This document shows positions 23,701 to 33,858 of a DNA stretch of 64,000 nt, one piece after another (positions within the stretch are counted from its first letter, which is position 1; each line of letters begins with the position of its first letter). The stretch is from the NCBI GenBank assembly GCA_030685235.1, contig MU839163.1:1-64000 (forward strand), given 5' to 3'. The stretch is from Copromyces sp. CBS 386.78 (lineage: Eukaryota > Ascomycota > Sordariomycetes > Sordariales > Sordariaceae). The translations under genes were made by a program, and so were the position numbers. The notes under the pieces are model-generated. The model did no database searches, was not told where the DNA came from, and worked only from the letters and a program-made list of their open reading frames with translations.

Positions 23701-24495
23701 CGATGTCTCGGACTCGGGTGAAGCTGCTGCTGCGGAGGCGTATTGTTCCCAGACATGCCTCACCGCGTCCAAGCTTTTTTGGTTGAAGAAGTGTATCGTT
23801 TTGCCGTATGGGCCTTGCGCCCAGTCGTCGAGCGTTTTGGATACTTGGCATAGAAGTGAGGCGTGGAGGGCGAGTAATGCCCTGGTATCGGGGTCGGGGA
23901 GAAAGCGGGTGTGGTAGATGTCGAATATCCTGGCGAGTCTTTCCTTTGTAATATCCCCATCCTCCTCCGTCTCCTCCTCTGGCCCCTCCAGGTCCAAAAT
24001 AAGACTCAAAACCAAAACATTCCTCGCCACCACGTATTTGTCGTGGTTACTAACCGTGATATCGATCTTTCTCTGCTTCAAGCTCCTTTGCTCATGACCA
24101 GCATTTCTACCATCCCTTGTACGCTCTTCAGAATCGCGGTAAGGACCAGCTCCTACCTCGGCATAAGCAGTATATAAAATATGCCGGACATCTTTTCCCC
24201 CGATGAAGAGGATGTCGGCGTCTAGATCGGGTGGGAGCGGGGAGGCGAGGTTCGTTGCTGGGGTGGTGGATAGTGGGTCGAAGACCGAGGAGCCGTGGGG
24301 TTCATTTTGTCTTTTGGTCTTGGTGCGCGTTGTCATTTGAAGAGTGATTAGTCTCTGAGTTGGTGTTGTTGGTGTGTTTGGTGTAGAAGGAGGTGACGTC
24401 TTCCACACGGGTTTGGGTGCTCGATTCGAGATTAGGCGGTGGTGGGTAAACTTCCGTAAGTCGGGTACCTTATTGAACGCGAGTTGAGTTGACAA
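20740..24495 (-). CDS. large MYND zinc-finger protein
   Basis: An uninterrupted 1251-codon frame on the minus strand. The N-terminal about 1170 residues resemble no domain I know; they include acidic Asp/Glu runs (one from a CTT repeat at about 21386-21409) and Ser/Thr-rich linkers. The C-terminus has a MYND finger: C1177, C1180, C1217, C1220, then YCxxC and a WKTHKTEC ending, which binds two zinc ions and usually mediates protein contacts. The spacing between the first two CxxC pairs (36 residues) is long for MYND. A 69-nt in-frame segment there with GTGAAT/ACAG ends could be an unannotated intron that would restore normal spacing, but it lacks a branch-point match. An alternative start is the ATG at 24336. 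Probably cytoplasmic or nuclear; role unknown. Confidence 0.85.
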   Translation of the reverse strand: MSTQLAFNKVPDLRKFTHHRLISNRAPKPVWKTSPPSTPNTPTTPTQRLITLQMTTRTKTKRQNEPHGSSVFDPLSTTPATNLASPLPPDLDADILFIGGKDVRHILYTAYAEVGAGPYRDSEERTRDGRNAGHEQRSLKQRKIDITVSNHDKYVVARNVLVLSLILDLEGPEEETEEDGDITKERLARIFDIYHTRFLPDPDTRALLALHASLLCQVSKTLDDWAQGPYGKTIHFFNQKSLDAVRHVWEQYASAAAASPESETSEKVAELQAAVAEGMKLSPDEYQSWTLGSSAAPLTTLLKDSIRNYVQWAWKLDQKAGELKKMVANPTFAAGLLSGSDSETGSAPNPQSPSQGRHCRRLAYPSNGVLGYHLALAKAPLTELSPLRPSKEEDDDDNDDDQGIPPIHHVTRHQFTQWSMAFRELAMASTLAGGKQNETRLTIRFAVDGWFTLCQSLLHPPASAPEKAETRKKQFDIIDTTDLSLSMVWCPSSADVPDPPGLLGLMIAAKPLLRDRASSTLVMDDGEGISLVTSGDDVDSDDDVENNDSLTNSTTASFILGLTPVEYWSNASVRATVDDCLGAAAEFYDEDVVDAGRGSKDKEAAAARVKKLEEMGGLQISNRVLRKHSRWLSPDQKHGAVNKPVVVDAKELAEAAWRLYQDLVMSKVEGQRVVQQGQELVKVSWGQGLWQTLLGFLGVVCGQFETNREEFRRVILEKIGGHATQDALLRTALEGVSATEEAEADGCPVFTASFDVTSGTLKTITGHLDFVTEEDKRLLADRIVPISLRQSSPWTIDIVLGSGGGTLVKPLVFPTPVLKEGSKTRIARTSGYIEVMAPAILNPRSAIPSSVLDGYIFPTVLQPTSSADSSSSEPTQLMLPVSLNCPTVNLDSLPILSLSDTSRLTFLSTLAASIYSPRELRVRNAAMEQGLPESSWGSARLTLKESFHTMIIIAAGLQVGQTGLFALSGSGSSSSDGRHILILISAIRLDCSAQSGGGLVIDAAVLPVTRDLLAKNNKSETDGHKGERTEEEEEEEEDLQSFLVLLRTLECVDLTITDAELLLWKSLLPAFAERCRTYSHSPSSCEYNYSQNRSIPLSLQKGEPVLCTCGTGHFPPSYLSLPLWDSVASRHATRVAISIPYCSPAAEKVVFDPVLAKKIAERGLEDAVLKKKKEERCRFCGKGEEELVGELRAKGGETAGTAGIGEEKKKTEVLRKCARCLKVRYCCLECQRRDWKTHKTECVESERHHDR

Positions 24496-25350
24496 CGTTG
24501 GTTATCTTGATGCTGATATTGAGCTTGTCGGAGAGATACCCGAGTTGTTGAGACTTTGAGAAGGTGAATGCTGAGCCCACTGCAATGGAATCCGACAGTG
24601 CCTGATGGACACTACACTACACTACAGCGCAGTGAGGTCGGCGACTAGATGGTGGGGCCTTCCATTCAAGTTCAAGTTGTGTGCTGTCACAGTAACTACA
24701 CTGTGGACGTCAAAGCGAGGCAAGTGGCACGTGCAGACATGTGTCTTGGCTGCAACGTGAGGCCATCGCGACCCACGATGGGACCTCGATGGGCCGAACG
24801 TCACAGTGACGACCAGGGGCGATGTCAAAACAAAAACCAAAAGTATGTAGGTAGGTGTTAATCGCGGCCCGTTCCTAACTCCATCATCTCCAACAGGATT
24901 AAATAGAACAAATGACGCCGACACGGTCGCGTTTCCATCAGTCTCTATCTCCTAAACCGCCCTCCCATTAAGTTCCCCTTCCCCTTTTCCGCCTTTGTTA
25001 TTTTCCAGACACCAACAGCAGAGGAACCAACAAATTAAACAACCCCAAACCAGTCCGTATTCATACAATTTCCCCCTCCTGTTTGATTATTCCGTAATCC
25101 TTTCTTCCTCCCCAAAGCGCATTGGACCGTCGCCGGTCTAAGCGCATACTGCCGCTATCCAATTAACAACCTGCCGTGTGCATTAGGTCTCTTCTACCGA
25201 TCAGAAGAGGGTAGGTAGATGTCCAGTCTTAACTTCCAAACGAAGTGAACCCAAAAAGAGAACAAAAAGCGCAAACCAAAACCCAAACCATAACAAAAAA
25301 TGCAAAAATATGACCAATCCAAAGCCGCCAACACTTCTTGCTCACTCATC
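24496..25350. other. intergenic region
   Basis: 5' flank of the MYND gene and 3' flank of the C2H2 factor gene. A direct repeat ACTACACTACACTAC sits at about 24609. No gene is seen. Confidence 0.6.
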
Positions 25351-28131
25351 TCACGACCCAAAGTACATATTACCCTCAGTGTGACCACTCCCTACGCCCT
25401 CATGGGCATCGCCAAACATATTCACTTCCGCCGCTGGATCGTACCCCTCCATAACCTCGAATTTGGCCATTCCATCCAAGTTTCCGAGCATCAAGTTTTG
25501 ATCCATTTGATGCTCATACCCATGCAGAAGCATGTTCGTTGGATCGACGTCCGTGGGACTGACCCCCGAGCCCATCCCCAAGCTTGTGGTGGGACCCGGA
25601 ATGTTCGACATGCCACCCTGGCTATGATCCATATCGTAGTACGTCGGTCCCTGACTGCCTTGTTGCTGCTGCGTATGCGTAGGTGGTGACGAGCTAGTCG
25701 ACAACTCCGGCGGTGTATAGTGGCTCACAGCGCTCTTGGCCGGCGATGCAGCATTCTGCGATCCTGGAAGCCCAAAATCCGGTCCAGGTCCGCGATGTTC
25801 GGTAATTGATATCGACGGATGGCTAGCATGGCTATAGTTACTCACAGCCGACGGGGAATTAGCGTAGTTCCTCGATACTGGCGAGTCCACATTCATGACT
25901 TCGTTAACTCTCGGGTCGAAGCTCGGCATTGGCGCTGAAGACACCGACGATACCGACATAGCGGCTGCAGCCTGGTTCATTGTTGATGAACTGGACATCG
26001 CACCATGCCCATGACCCGCATGGCCCGATACAATGCTCGGCTGCAAATTTGGTACGTTGCCCATCGGCATGTCCAACAAGCCAGGGAATTGTTCATCGTC
26101 GATTATATGATCGTAGTCATTCCCGGGAGAGTTGGGCACCGAACTATCCGAATAGCCAGAAAAGCTGCTGACGGAGCTACTGGTGGAATGATGGCTCCTG
26201 GACCGATCTCTGGTGCGATCGCTCTTGTCTTTTCTCTCCTCCATATCCGGCCTGTTCTTCCGAGGTCGGCCACGCTTGACCACCTTGCGTACGATGCCAT
26301 CGAAAGCACCGACGCACATGCCACGCTGCCGGTGTCGTGTGAGCGCATCATGCCGCGCGAAGCTGTTGCCGCATTCGCATGGGTATGGCTTGATGCCCGT
26401 GTGGATCTTGGCGTGGCGTTTGAGGTCGTGTTGGCGCACGAAGCACTTTTTGCAGGTTGGACATTGGTATTGCCTGTCGTTGAGGTGCGTTTGTACGTGG
26501 CTCTTGATGTTTTCTTTGCGGCCAAATCGTTTTCGACAGTCTTCGTATGTGCAAACCCATTTGCCGTCTGCGGGGTCGGGACCTTCGATGTACTGGGTAA
26601 TATCGTCAAGAGTCACGCCGGTTTCGGTCTTGGTCTCTTCGATGTTGATGCTAGCAATGCTGGCAGCACTGGCGATGGAGGCAATCGAGTCGGTTCGTCG
26701 GTGCGGAGAGCCCCGGCGTGAGGGAGAAACTGAACTCTGGCGACTGGAGGACTGTGGATCGGCATCATCGTATTCTGAAGGGGAACCGAGGTCCGGCTTG
26801 TTGTCAAAAGGGCTCATCCCGCCAAGTCCTGACATGTGCGATCCCATCTGTGATCCCATCTGCGACCCCATGTCAGGGAAAGTGAACCCGTGCTCCAACT
26901 TGATGAAATCAGCGTGGATCCTCGACAATTCTTGGTCTTGGGTTGCAGGAAGCGCGTGCGTTTGGAATGTCGAGGGCATGCTGTCGGCTTGGGATGTTGC
27001 AGGTGCAGCAGCAGCAGCAGCAGCCATAGCTTCTGCCTGCTGACGCAGTTCCTGGAAAATACCCGAATTGCGATTGCTCCGGTGTCCTCGTATGGGTTTA
27101 AGTGTCTCCTCCATCGACTCGTCGTAATCTTCTGCAAACCTGCTGGGCCTTAGTGTTTGTTGCTGTTGCTGTTGCTGATGTGTTGCTTGTTGCTTCATGA
27201 AGCGATCGTGTGGTGTTTCCATTGGCGTTGGGGGATAGAATCCTGCCTCCTTTTCAGTATTCCCGCCCAACAAGTCAGATCTTGCATGCTTACTGGCCGC
27301 ATTATGCGTAGGAGGTGTTGCTGGCCTCTGCCCATTTGCCATAGGCTCGTACTTTGCAACTTTGTCTATGAGACTATTGTTCAATCCACCGCTAACCCGC
27401 CTTGACGCTCGGCGCAACTGGGTGTTGGATGCCTCGCCCTCTGATATCCAGCCTCCCTGTCCCGTCCCCGCGGGGCTTTGGTCCGGAAAGCTCATAAAGT
27501 TTGGAGTAGAGATTGCCGCATCCGAGGCAAAGAAGTCAAAATTTGGGTTGGCAGAGGATGATGAGGCCATGGCACTGTTGCTGTCATAACTGGCCTGGTT
27601 CCTCTTCATCATGGCGTCAAAGTTGGAATCCATGTAGGTATCGTAGGACAGGGACAGTTCGGGTATGGGGCCCTGCGAAGCCAATCCGTCCATGAAGTGG
27701 TTTCGTTGATGTGGTGTGCCATGGGGCGATAGCAGAAACGAGTCGCCGCTGTCACTCGACAGATCACTGTAGTCGGTTTGGCTAGACCCAGGGCGTGCTA
27801 TGAGGTGTGCCTGGTGTTGCTGCTGTGCTAGGATATCCTGTGGTGCCGCTGGCAGACTCGTGGGTATTCCCGTATCTGGGCCCGTCGTGCTGACGAGGGT
27901 TGAGTAGTCTTGCTGGGATGTGGATGTGATGGTTGAGGACATAAGAGGGTGCCGCCTAGTATCCAGACTAAGGCCTCGTCGATGGGACATGTGAGGGCGC
28001 TGCTGTTGTTGTGGGAAAGACGGCAAGGGAGCGATCTTGACAGCCTCGAAGGCGGATGGAGTCGAGTTTTGGCGCCGATGTAGCCGCTGTCGCGGGCGAG
28101 CGACGCCAGACAGAGGAGGATTGGACATCAT
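25351..28131 (-). CDS. C2H2 zinc-finger transcription factor, SWI5/ACE2 type
   Basis: A single 926-codon frame on the minus strand. Three zinc fingers lie at about residues 525-610. The first two are classical C2H2 (linkers THLNDRQY and HTGIKPY) and the third is the CxC variant ending in a cysteine (PCECGNSF...HRQRGMC). This order, with the odd third finger, is that of yeast Swi5/Ace2. A basic RKVVKRGRPRKNRP segment follows and may serve as nuclear import signal or AT-hook. Flanks are long, Ser/Pro-rich and disordered, with a run of seven Gln near residue 320 and several other Gln-rich patches, typical of activation domains. In the family such factors direct cell-separation, wall or metal-response genes; which applies here is not shown. 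There is no sign of introns. Confidence 0.88.
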   Translation of the reverse strand: MMSNPPLSGVARPRQRLHRRQNSTPSAFEAVKIAPLPSFPQQQQRPHMSHRRGLSLDTRRHPLMSSTITSTSQQDYSTLVSTTGPDTGIPTSLPAAPQDILAQQQHQAHLIARPGSSQTDYSDLSSDSGDSFLLSPHGTPHQRNHFMDGLASQGPIPELSLSYDTYMDSNFDAMMKRNQASYDSNSAMASSSSANPNFDFFASDAAISTPNFMSFPDQSPAGTGQGGWISEGEASNTQLRRASRRVSGGLNNSLIDKVAKYEPMANGQRPATPPTHNAASKHARSDLLGGNTEKEAGFYPPTPMETPHDRFMKQQATHQQQQQQQTLRPSRFAEDYDESMEETLKPIRGHRSNRNSGIFQELRQQAEAMAAAAAAAPATSQADSMPSTFQTHALPATQDQELSRIHADFIKLEHGFTFPDMGSQMGSQMGSHMSGLGGMSPFDNKPDLGSPSEYDDADPQSSSRQSSVSPSRRGSPHRRTDSIASIASAASIASINIEETKTETGVTLDDITQYIEGPDPADGKWVCTYEDCRKRFGRKENIKSHVQTHLNDRQYQCPTCKKCFVRQHDLKRHAKIHTGIKPYPCECGNSFARHDALTRHRQRGMCVGAFDGIVRKVVKRGRPRKNRPDMEERKDKSDRTRDRSRSHHSTSSSVSSFSGYSDSSVPNSPGNDYDHIIDDEQFPGLLDMPMGNVPNLQPSIVSGHAGHGHGAMSSSSTMNQAAAAMSVSSVSSAPMPSFDPRVNEVMNVDSPVSRNYANSPSAVSNYSHASHPSISITEHRGPGPDFGLPGSQNAASPAKSAVSHYTPPELSTSSSPPTHTQQQQGSQGPTYYDMDHSQGGMSNIPGPTTSLGMGSGVSPTDVDPTNMLLHGYEHQMDQNLMLGNLDGMAKFEVMEGYDPAAEVNMFGDAHEGVGSGHTEGNMYFGS

Positions 28132-29419
28132 GGTTGGGTATAGTGGCGATAGAGTAGGAGAAGTCGTCGTTGTCGGCGTTATTGTCGTCGTCGCAATTGT
28201 ACTTGGGCAGAGGGCTAGGCCAGACGGGGGTGTATTAGATGGAAGGTGTGGTTCCTAGACTGCCGATTGATGCGAAGAGCTGTCAGCTATTGTTTTCTTT
28301 GCAAGTCCCCCTGCACTGTTGATGTGCGCGTCAGGTCCATGTGGACCATGGGCAGCTTCTTTAGAGTTGTCAGCCTTACCTCGGGCAGCGCAAGCCAGAC
28401 AAGGTAGCGAATCTCGTCGGGCGCTTGTGCTCAGGACGGCAACGAGGTGGAATGATGTCTGGATGATGTCTGGATGCCCCGTGCAAGGCGATGCGATGAT
28501 GCTGGACGGGAGGGCCACGCGGGCGGATGGTGCTATGCTTGGTGATGCAGGCACTCTAGGAACGGCGCTGCGCTGGTGTCTCTGGCGTCTGTCTGGCTGC
28601 AGGGCTCCTCCGTCGGCCGTCTACTTCTTTAGCCTGTCTGTCCTATGGTTCCAGAGCTCACAGGCTCGCGACTGGACGCGTTCTGGGCTTTGTGTGGGTA
28701 CTGGGCGTAGTGCAGTGTAGTTTGTACCTCTCTCTCTACCTGGTGAGGGAGGGAGTGGTACGGTACAAAGGTAGAAGTGGAAAGGGAAATTGTTGATGGG
28801 TTGCAGTTGGAGGACGCAGCAGAGCGCACACACACACACACACACACATGCGCGCGCCGTTGCTGTGTTGTGGTGACAGCTGAGTGGTAAACGAACAGAC
28901 GAACGGGGATCCAAGCTGAATCGGAAAGAGTGGGTTTGACTGGGTTTTGCGCGGGCGTTTGCCGGGGGATGAGCCAGGCCTGACGAGACAGACTGTTGCC
29001 AGGGACAACTTCCAACACGGCCAGGCATCTGAGCCCTTGGCGATTGGCCAATCACAAGATGAGAAGCCCTTGAAAAGTGGCACCACGCTAGAGTGGTGGA
29101 GCCGCCCGCTCACGGCACCATTGGAAGAGTGAACCGCGCTGCGTTGCCTGGAGATGGCCAACATCCACAATTGGGGATCCGAGGCCTGGAGGAACCACCT
29201 GAGGGCCCTGTAATGGAGCTCTAGATGGGGCAGCTTGGAGTTGATCGCGGACCATTCCATGGAAGAAAGATACCTCTAGTAAGGTACCTACTTAGATGAG
29301 CTTGTCGCAAAAACGTCACCAAGGGGATGGCCCATGACGGGACCTCGTCTAGTGTAAGCTACCTAGGTAAGTTAAGGTTCCATGCGAACGAATGGCCGGT
29401 GATTGCTTATTGCGTGTTT
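28132..29419. promoter_or_regulatory. long upstream/leader region of the C2H2 factor gene
   Basis: It lies 5' of the C2H2 gene (minus strand). Several short ATG-started frames on the minus strand could act as upstream ORFs. A (CA)n microsatellite occupies about 28829-28848. No separate gene is supported. Confidence 0.4.
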
Positions 29420-29428
29420 CTGAATTAT

Positions 29429-30043
29429 CGGTAACCATGGGCACGTAGAGTAGAATCCGTGCGCACGTAGAGTAAACCCACTGTAAGCCGCCCAGCCGCC
29501 CAGCCGCGTGCCAGAATACCCGCCGTGTGCATCGCTGCCCAACCTCGTCGCCGTTGCGCAGTCTGTTAGCGATTATTAGTTTTGTGCGTAATTGAATGAA
29601 GCTATCGCGAGACCTTACTCTAGCGTTGCGCAATTGTTTTGAGCGATTATCTTGTTATTTTTATTATTATTTCGTGGAGTGTATTATCGACCTCGTCGTG
29701 TTGCCATTATGGGGGCTCTCTAGTACTCTGGGTAGCACTTATACGGCGGGGATTAGAATTAGGGTGGGTACGTGTACTCTGGCCAGTACGTGCAGTAAGT
29801 GCAGCAAGTGCAATAACCGGCCGTGTAGTTACGTTGGCAGGAACCGTATTAACTTGAACCCTCTCAGTAGTAGATAATTGATTAGATTAATAATTCTGAA
29901 TAGTTTTACGTGAAAGAGCGACGTAGATTTGGTAGTGTTGGCACGCGGCTGGGCGGTTGCGCTGGCTGGGCGGCTTACTCAGCTGTAAAAGTGGGTTTAC
30001 TCTACGTGCGCACGGTTTCCACTCTACGTGACCATGGTTACCG
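29429..30043. mobile_element. Mutator-like MITE (615 bp)
   Basis: The ends are perfect inverse copies (CGGTAACCATGG ... CCATGGTTACCG). The inverted similarity extends about 85-100 bp inward: left 29429-29512, right about 29941-30043. Each arm contains two copies of CACGTAGAGT and a GCCGCCCAG sub-repeat. A perfect 9-bp direct repeat CTGAATTAT flanks the element (29420-29428 and 30044-30052). Long TIRs plus a 9-bp target duplication are diagnostic of Mutator-like elements. The interior (about 430 bp) is AT-rich and has no transposase, so it is non-autonomous. Being single-copy here and not visibly RIP-mutated, it either inserted recently or is too short for RIP. Confidence 0.88.
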
Positions 30044-30052
30044 CTGAATTAT

Positions 30053-31359
30053 GGTTTCTTCTCAAGTGCAAGTCTCGGCGGACAGGACGGTTTCGGAATG
30101 GCCCAGAAATGACAGACATTATAGGCGCCCGTCTTACCCGTCCCTCCATCCGCTGTCTCGTTTCACTGCTTGCATCTTTTGTTTCGGTACTGTACGTGGG
30201 ATGTCGACTTATACCTAGTAGGTACCTAAACCTAACCGTCGACGTGTTTCGAATTCGATGCTTCGAATGTTTGCTGTCGACCATCGTGGACGTGGTTTCG
30301 CATTGTCCGCGGTTGTGTGCGGTAAAGAGGTATTGGGGTTGAGGGTCTCGAATCTCGACCAAGACTGGCCATAGTCCTCCAGAATAATCATGTTATTAGC
30401 GACAGAGGGCATGCTGATGATAACAATCGCAGTCAATCCGATCTGTCTTGCACAGGTGTCAAATCGTGGGTCGCTGGCGGCATCAATGGTCTTGGCCATG
30501 GAAATGGCGCAGCTTCACGAGGCCCCGGGCAACCTGGCGTTGATGCTATACCTTCGAACCGTGTGCTGCGATTCATTGGGCAGCTCCCGGTAAAAGGGGT
30601 CATCTCATCCAACTGAAGTGGAAAGACCGTCAGTTCACAACTGGCAAGTGCCACTGTTCGCTGCTTCTGCGTTTGCGTCAATTGCGTGTGTTTTATGCAA
30701 ACTGGACGCATAACTTGCACAACTTGCACAACTCTGGAGGTTCATCTCCTTCGCTGAGGCAGGAACAACTCCCGTCTTCCTTCCCTCTCACAGACAATGG
30801 AATCTATGGTGACTCGGCATTTTCTTTGCCCACCTCAAGTACTACTTAGGGTATTTCAATTGGCCAGACCTCCAAGTGGCACCCAGCCGGCATCCTCTTC
30901 CTTTGCCTTGACAATTTCCATCCTTCTCCTTACCTCAAGTCCTCAACCTTGATTGTCTGCCACCACTCCTTAACAATCCCAGTCTTGGGTCGGCCATTTC
31001 AGAAAAACTCTCCTTCTTCTCAGCCACCATTGTCCACACGAATATTGGACGGAACCGGACGCCGTGTTGTCTTCCCCTTTGTTGTCCCCTTTGTCCACCA
31101 TGTCCTCAATCCCCTTCACGGCCACGATGCACCCTTCGAGCCTCTCACGCTCTGCTTTGTCTCGCCGAGAAAGGACGTCCGAACAAAAGGGCCTGGAGCT
31201 GCTATATCTCTCCCCCATCTGCTTTGACCGCAAGCTACAAGTGGCATCTTATAGGGGAGAGAGCATGGCTACTGGTCTCCGTATGATCATTCAACCTACG
31301 TCTACGGCCAACAGCACTTACACTCCGAATCACTTTTTGCAACAGATCCAAACGTCAAC
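30053..31359. other. gene-free stretch upstream of the kinase gene
   Basis: The last few hundred bases before 31360 are pyrimidine-rich on the plus strand and are presumably promoter and leader. A palindromic TACCTAGTAGGTACCTA cluster lies at about 30212. No gene is supported. Confidence 0.5.
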
Positions 31360-33858
31360 ATGTCGTTCGCGGCGCCCGAGGGGGCTGATGCAGATCCTTG
31401 GGCCGTACCCAAGTTCACCGAGGGCACTAACGTCTCCCGCAACATCCCCAGAGCGAAACCCCCCCGCGTCAAGGACAAAAAAGCCAGATTCCGTGCCTAT
31501 CAAGATGAGCTGACCGCATTCTTCTTCAAGTGGCGCCGTCATGGAGGGCAACCTCCCAGCGAGTGGGATGGGGCAACCATGGACCGCCGAGTCAAGTCGC
31601 GCATCAGGAAAGTCCCCATCAAATCCCCTTGGAAAGGTCCTGGGAACCAGAGCGCCGTGGCTCGGCGTCGTAAAACCGATATAATTAATCACGGCGCCGA
31701 CGGACCTAGATGCAGAGAGACTTGGGCTCGGGCCAGAAGTAAATGGCTGGAAAAGCAGTTTCTGGACCTCAAGATGCGCCACGTCAAGGTTTTGGGCTGG
31801 GGCGGCCTCGGTGTTGTCAACCTCTTTGAGCAAGAACGCCCAGATGGCAAGCTCATCAAAGTGGTGTGTAAGGTAGACATCGAAGACGGCAAGGGCTACC
31901 TTTCGAATGAGATTGAGGCCCATTTGGGCACTGCCGGAGCCATGCATGTCGCACAACGCATCCCCCCGGGCCATTTTTCCCGACCCAACGGTCAGCCTAT
32001 CCAACCAGCACCCAGCAGAAGGTCATCCGGCTCGGATTTGATGATACTGGACAGCGACGAGGAGGCCGAGGAGGGCAGAGGCGAACCAGTCATTCCTGTT
32101 TGGGAGACAAGAGAGGTCTTGTTTCTCGAGTTCATGAGCCGCGGTGATCTCCGCAAGGTAGCAGCTCGGGTTTGCTCTAGTGCTAGGGGGGGTGGCAGCT
32201 TCCCACCACTTGCTCTTTGGCATATTTTCAGCAATCGTAAGTAACCTGAACCACCTGCATGATAATCACACTGACTAACATGAACACAACCGTCAGTCTT
32301 CAAGGGCGTTATAGGGATGGCATACCCGAGAGACTTCATGCCTGAGGCGTTCAAGCAGCCATATATGGCCGACAGAATAGTGCCCCTAGCATCCGAAAGC
32401 AGCCTGCGGCTACCCAAACTGACACCATACTGCAACCGTAAAACCCTGGTCCATTTTGACCTCGATATGAGCAACGTTCTGATGGGGGACTTTGACAGTT
32501 CTGAGCACAACATCACCCCGATAGCCAAGATTGCTGACCTCGGTCTCTGCACACTTTTATTCGGCAACCAAGACTCGGCAGAGTTTCGCTGGAACTACCG
32601 CAGGCGAGGCAAGACAAGCTTCTTCGCTCCAGAACAGTTTACTGAGGAGTGGGACCACGTCAAGGAGGGCCCCTTCGAATCCGGCGCCAAGACGGCGGGA
32701 AACTACAACTGGTGGACCAATCTCTACCAGGTCGGCATAATCATGTACTCGCTCATCACGCTCTGCGAGTTCGACGCGCCGCCCACGCCGAAGCTTGCAG
32801 CTGTAAGATACCCAGACCGCCCCGAAAAGAAGGTGTGGGGATACGGCATGGATTTGCTCCTTGGCAATTACAAACATCTCGACTTTGACTTGGTGAACGC
32901 CGTTGCTGCGTGTCTGTGTCATGATCCGGCGGACAGGCCCGATATGCATGACCTCGAGAGCTTGATAGAGGCCAAGGTAAGCGCGCAGCCGCCTGACCGT
33001 CCAGCAGCGAAGATAGCGAGGGACTGGGGCAGGCTGGTCTTCGGGGCGCCGCCGCCACCGAAGTATGACCCGACGGCGCCGACGGGGAGGGAGCGACTCT
33101 TGATTTATCAGGACTATGCCCCCAGAGGTGGTAGTGGCAATCCGTCTAGACCGGCCCCAGCCCGGCAGGCTGCATCGCAGCAGCGCGCGGCTTCAGCCGC
33201 GAATTTTCCGCGACAACAACAGCATGCTCCAGCCGGAAGGGGACAGCAGCGTACAGCTTCGGCCGCAGTTCCTCCGGGGCAACAACAGCCTGCAGCCCAA
33301 ACTGGAAGGGGGCAGCCATATGTTGCTCCGGCCTTGAGGGGACAACACCATGGTGCTGCTCCAGCCGGAAGGGGACAGCAGCGTACAGCTTCGGCCGCAG
33401 TTGTTCCGGGACAACAACAGCCTAGGCTCCAACCTGGAAGGGGGCAACCATATGTTGCTCCGGCCTTGAGGGGACGTGGACAACAACCTCAATCCCCAGG
33501 GGTGACAAGGCAACAGCAGCAGCCTCAATTCCCAAGAGGTAGAGGTCAGAAGCATGCGACTCCGGCTGCAGTTCGTCCGGGGCAACAGCCTCGGTTCCCA
33601 GCCGGGAGAGGGCAGCAAGCTGGGTGGGGTCAGCAGCGTGCTCCTTCGACTCAAACCGTGAGGGGACATCAACGAGCTCCTTCGGCCGCATTGCAGCAGG
33701 CTCAGGCTTCAGCTCAAGCTTCAGCTCAAGCTTCAGCTACAGCTGACAGATGGCGACAAGCTGGGTTTCCAACCGGAGGTCAGCCTTCGGCTACGGGTCG
33801 AACTTGTCGAGCCACTTTTCAGGCACCCTCTGGATTCCCAAATATGAGGGGAGGTTAG
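31360..33858 (+). CDS. divergent protein kinase with Gln/Gly-rich repeat tail
   Basis: Two exons, 31360-32236 and 32297-33858 (812 residues). The intron has a GTAAGT donor, an ACTAAC branch point and a CAG acceptor. Kinase landmarks are: glycine loop LGWGGLGVV at 145-153, candidate ATP-site lysine K171, catalytic loop HFDLDMSN at 345-352, DLG in place of DFG at 373-375, and APE at 403-405. The catalytic-loop lysine of HRDxKxxN is replaced by Asp349, so activity may be weak or absent, although the catalytic Asp347 and Asn352 are kept. An acidic insert (DSDEEAEE) lies in the N-lobe. From about residue 560 the protein is Gln/Gly/Pro-rich low complexity with a 44-residue duplication. This matches lineage-expanded fungal kinases of unknown target rather than a conserved kinase. 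Confidence 0.85.
33228..33475. repeat. 132-bp coding minisatellite in the kinase tail
   Basis: Two units with period 132 bp (GGACAGCAGCGTACAGC begins at 33241 and 33373) encode a 44-residue block containing GRGQQRTASAAV and GRGQPYVAPALRG. Shorter GRGQ repeats continue to about 33700, and a QASAQASAQAS run lies near 33700-33740. Confidence 0.8.

Noticed and set aside
26005..27043. Long plus-strand frames opposite the C2H2 factor gene
   Set aside because: Antisense shadows of a gene whose zinc fingers are unambiguous on the minus strand.
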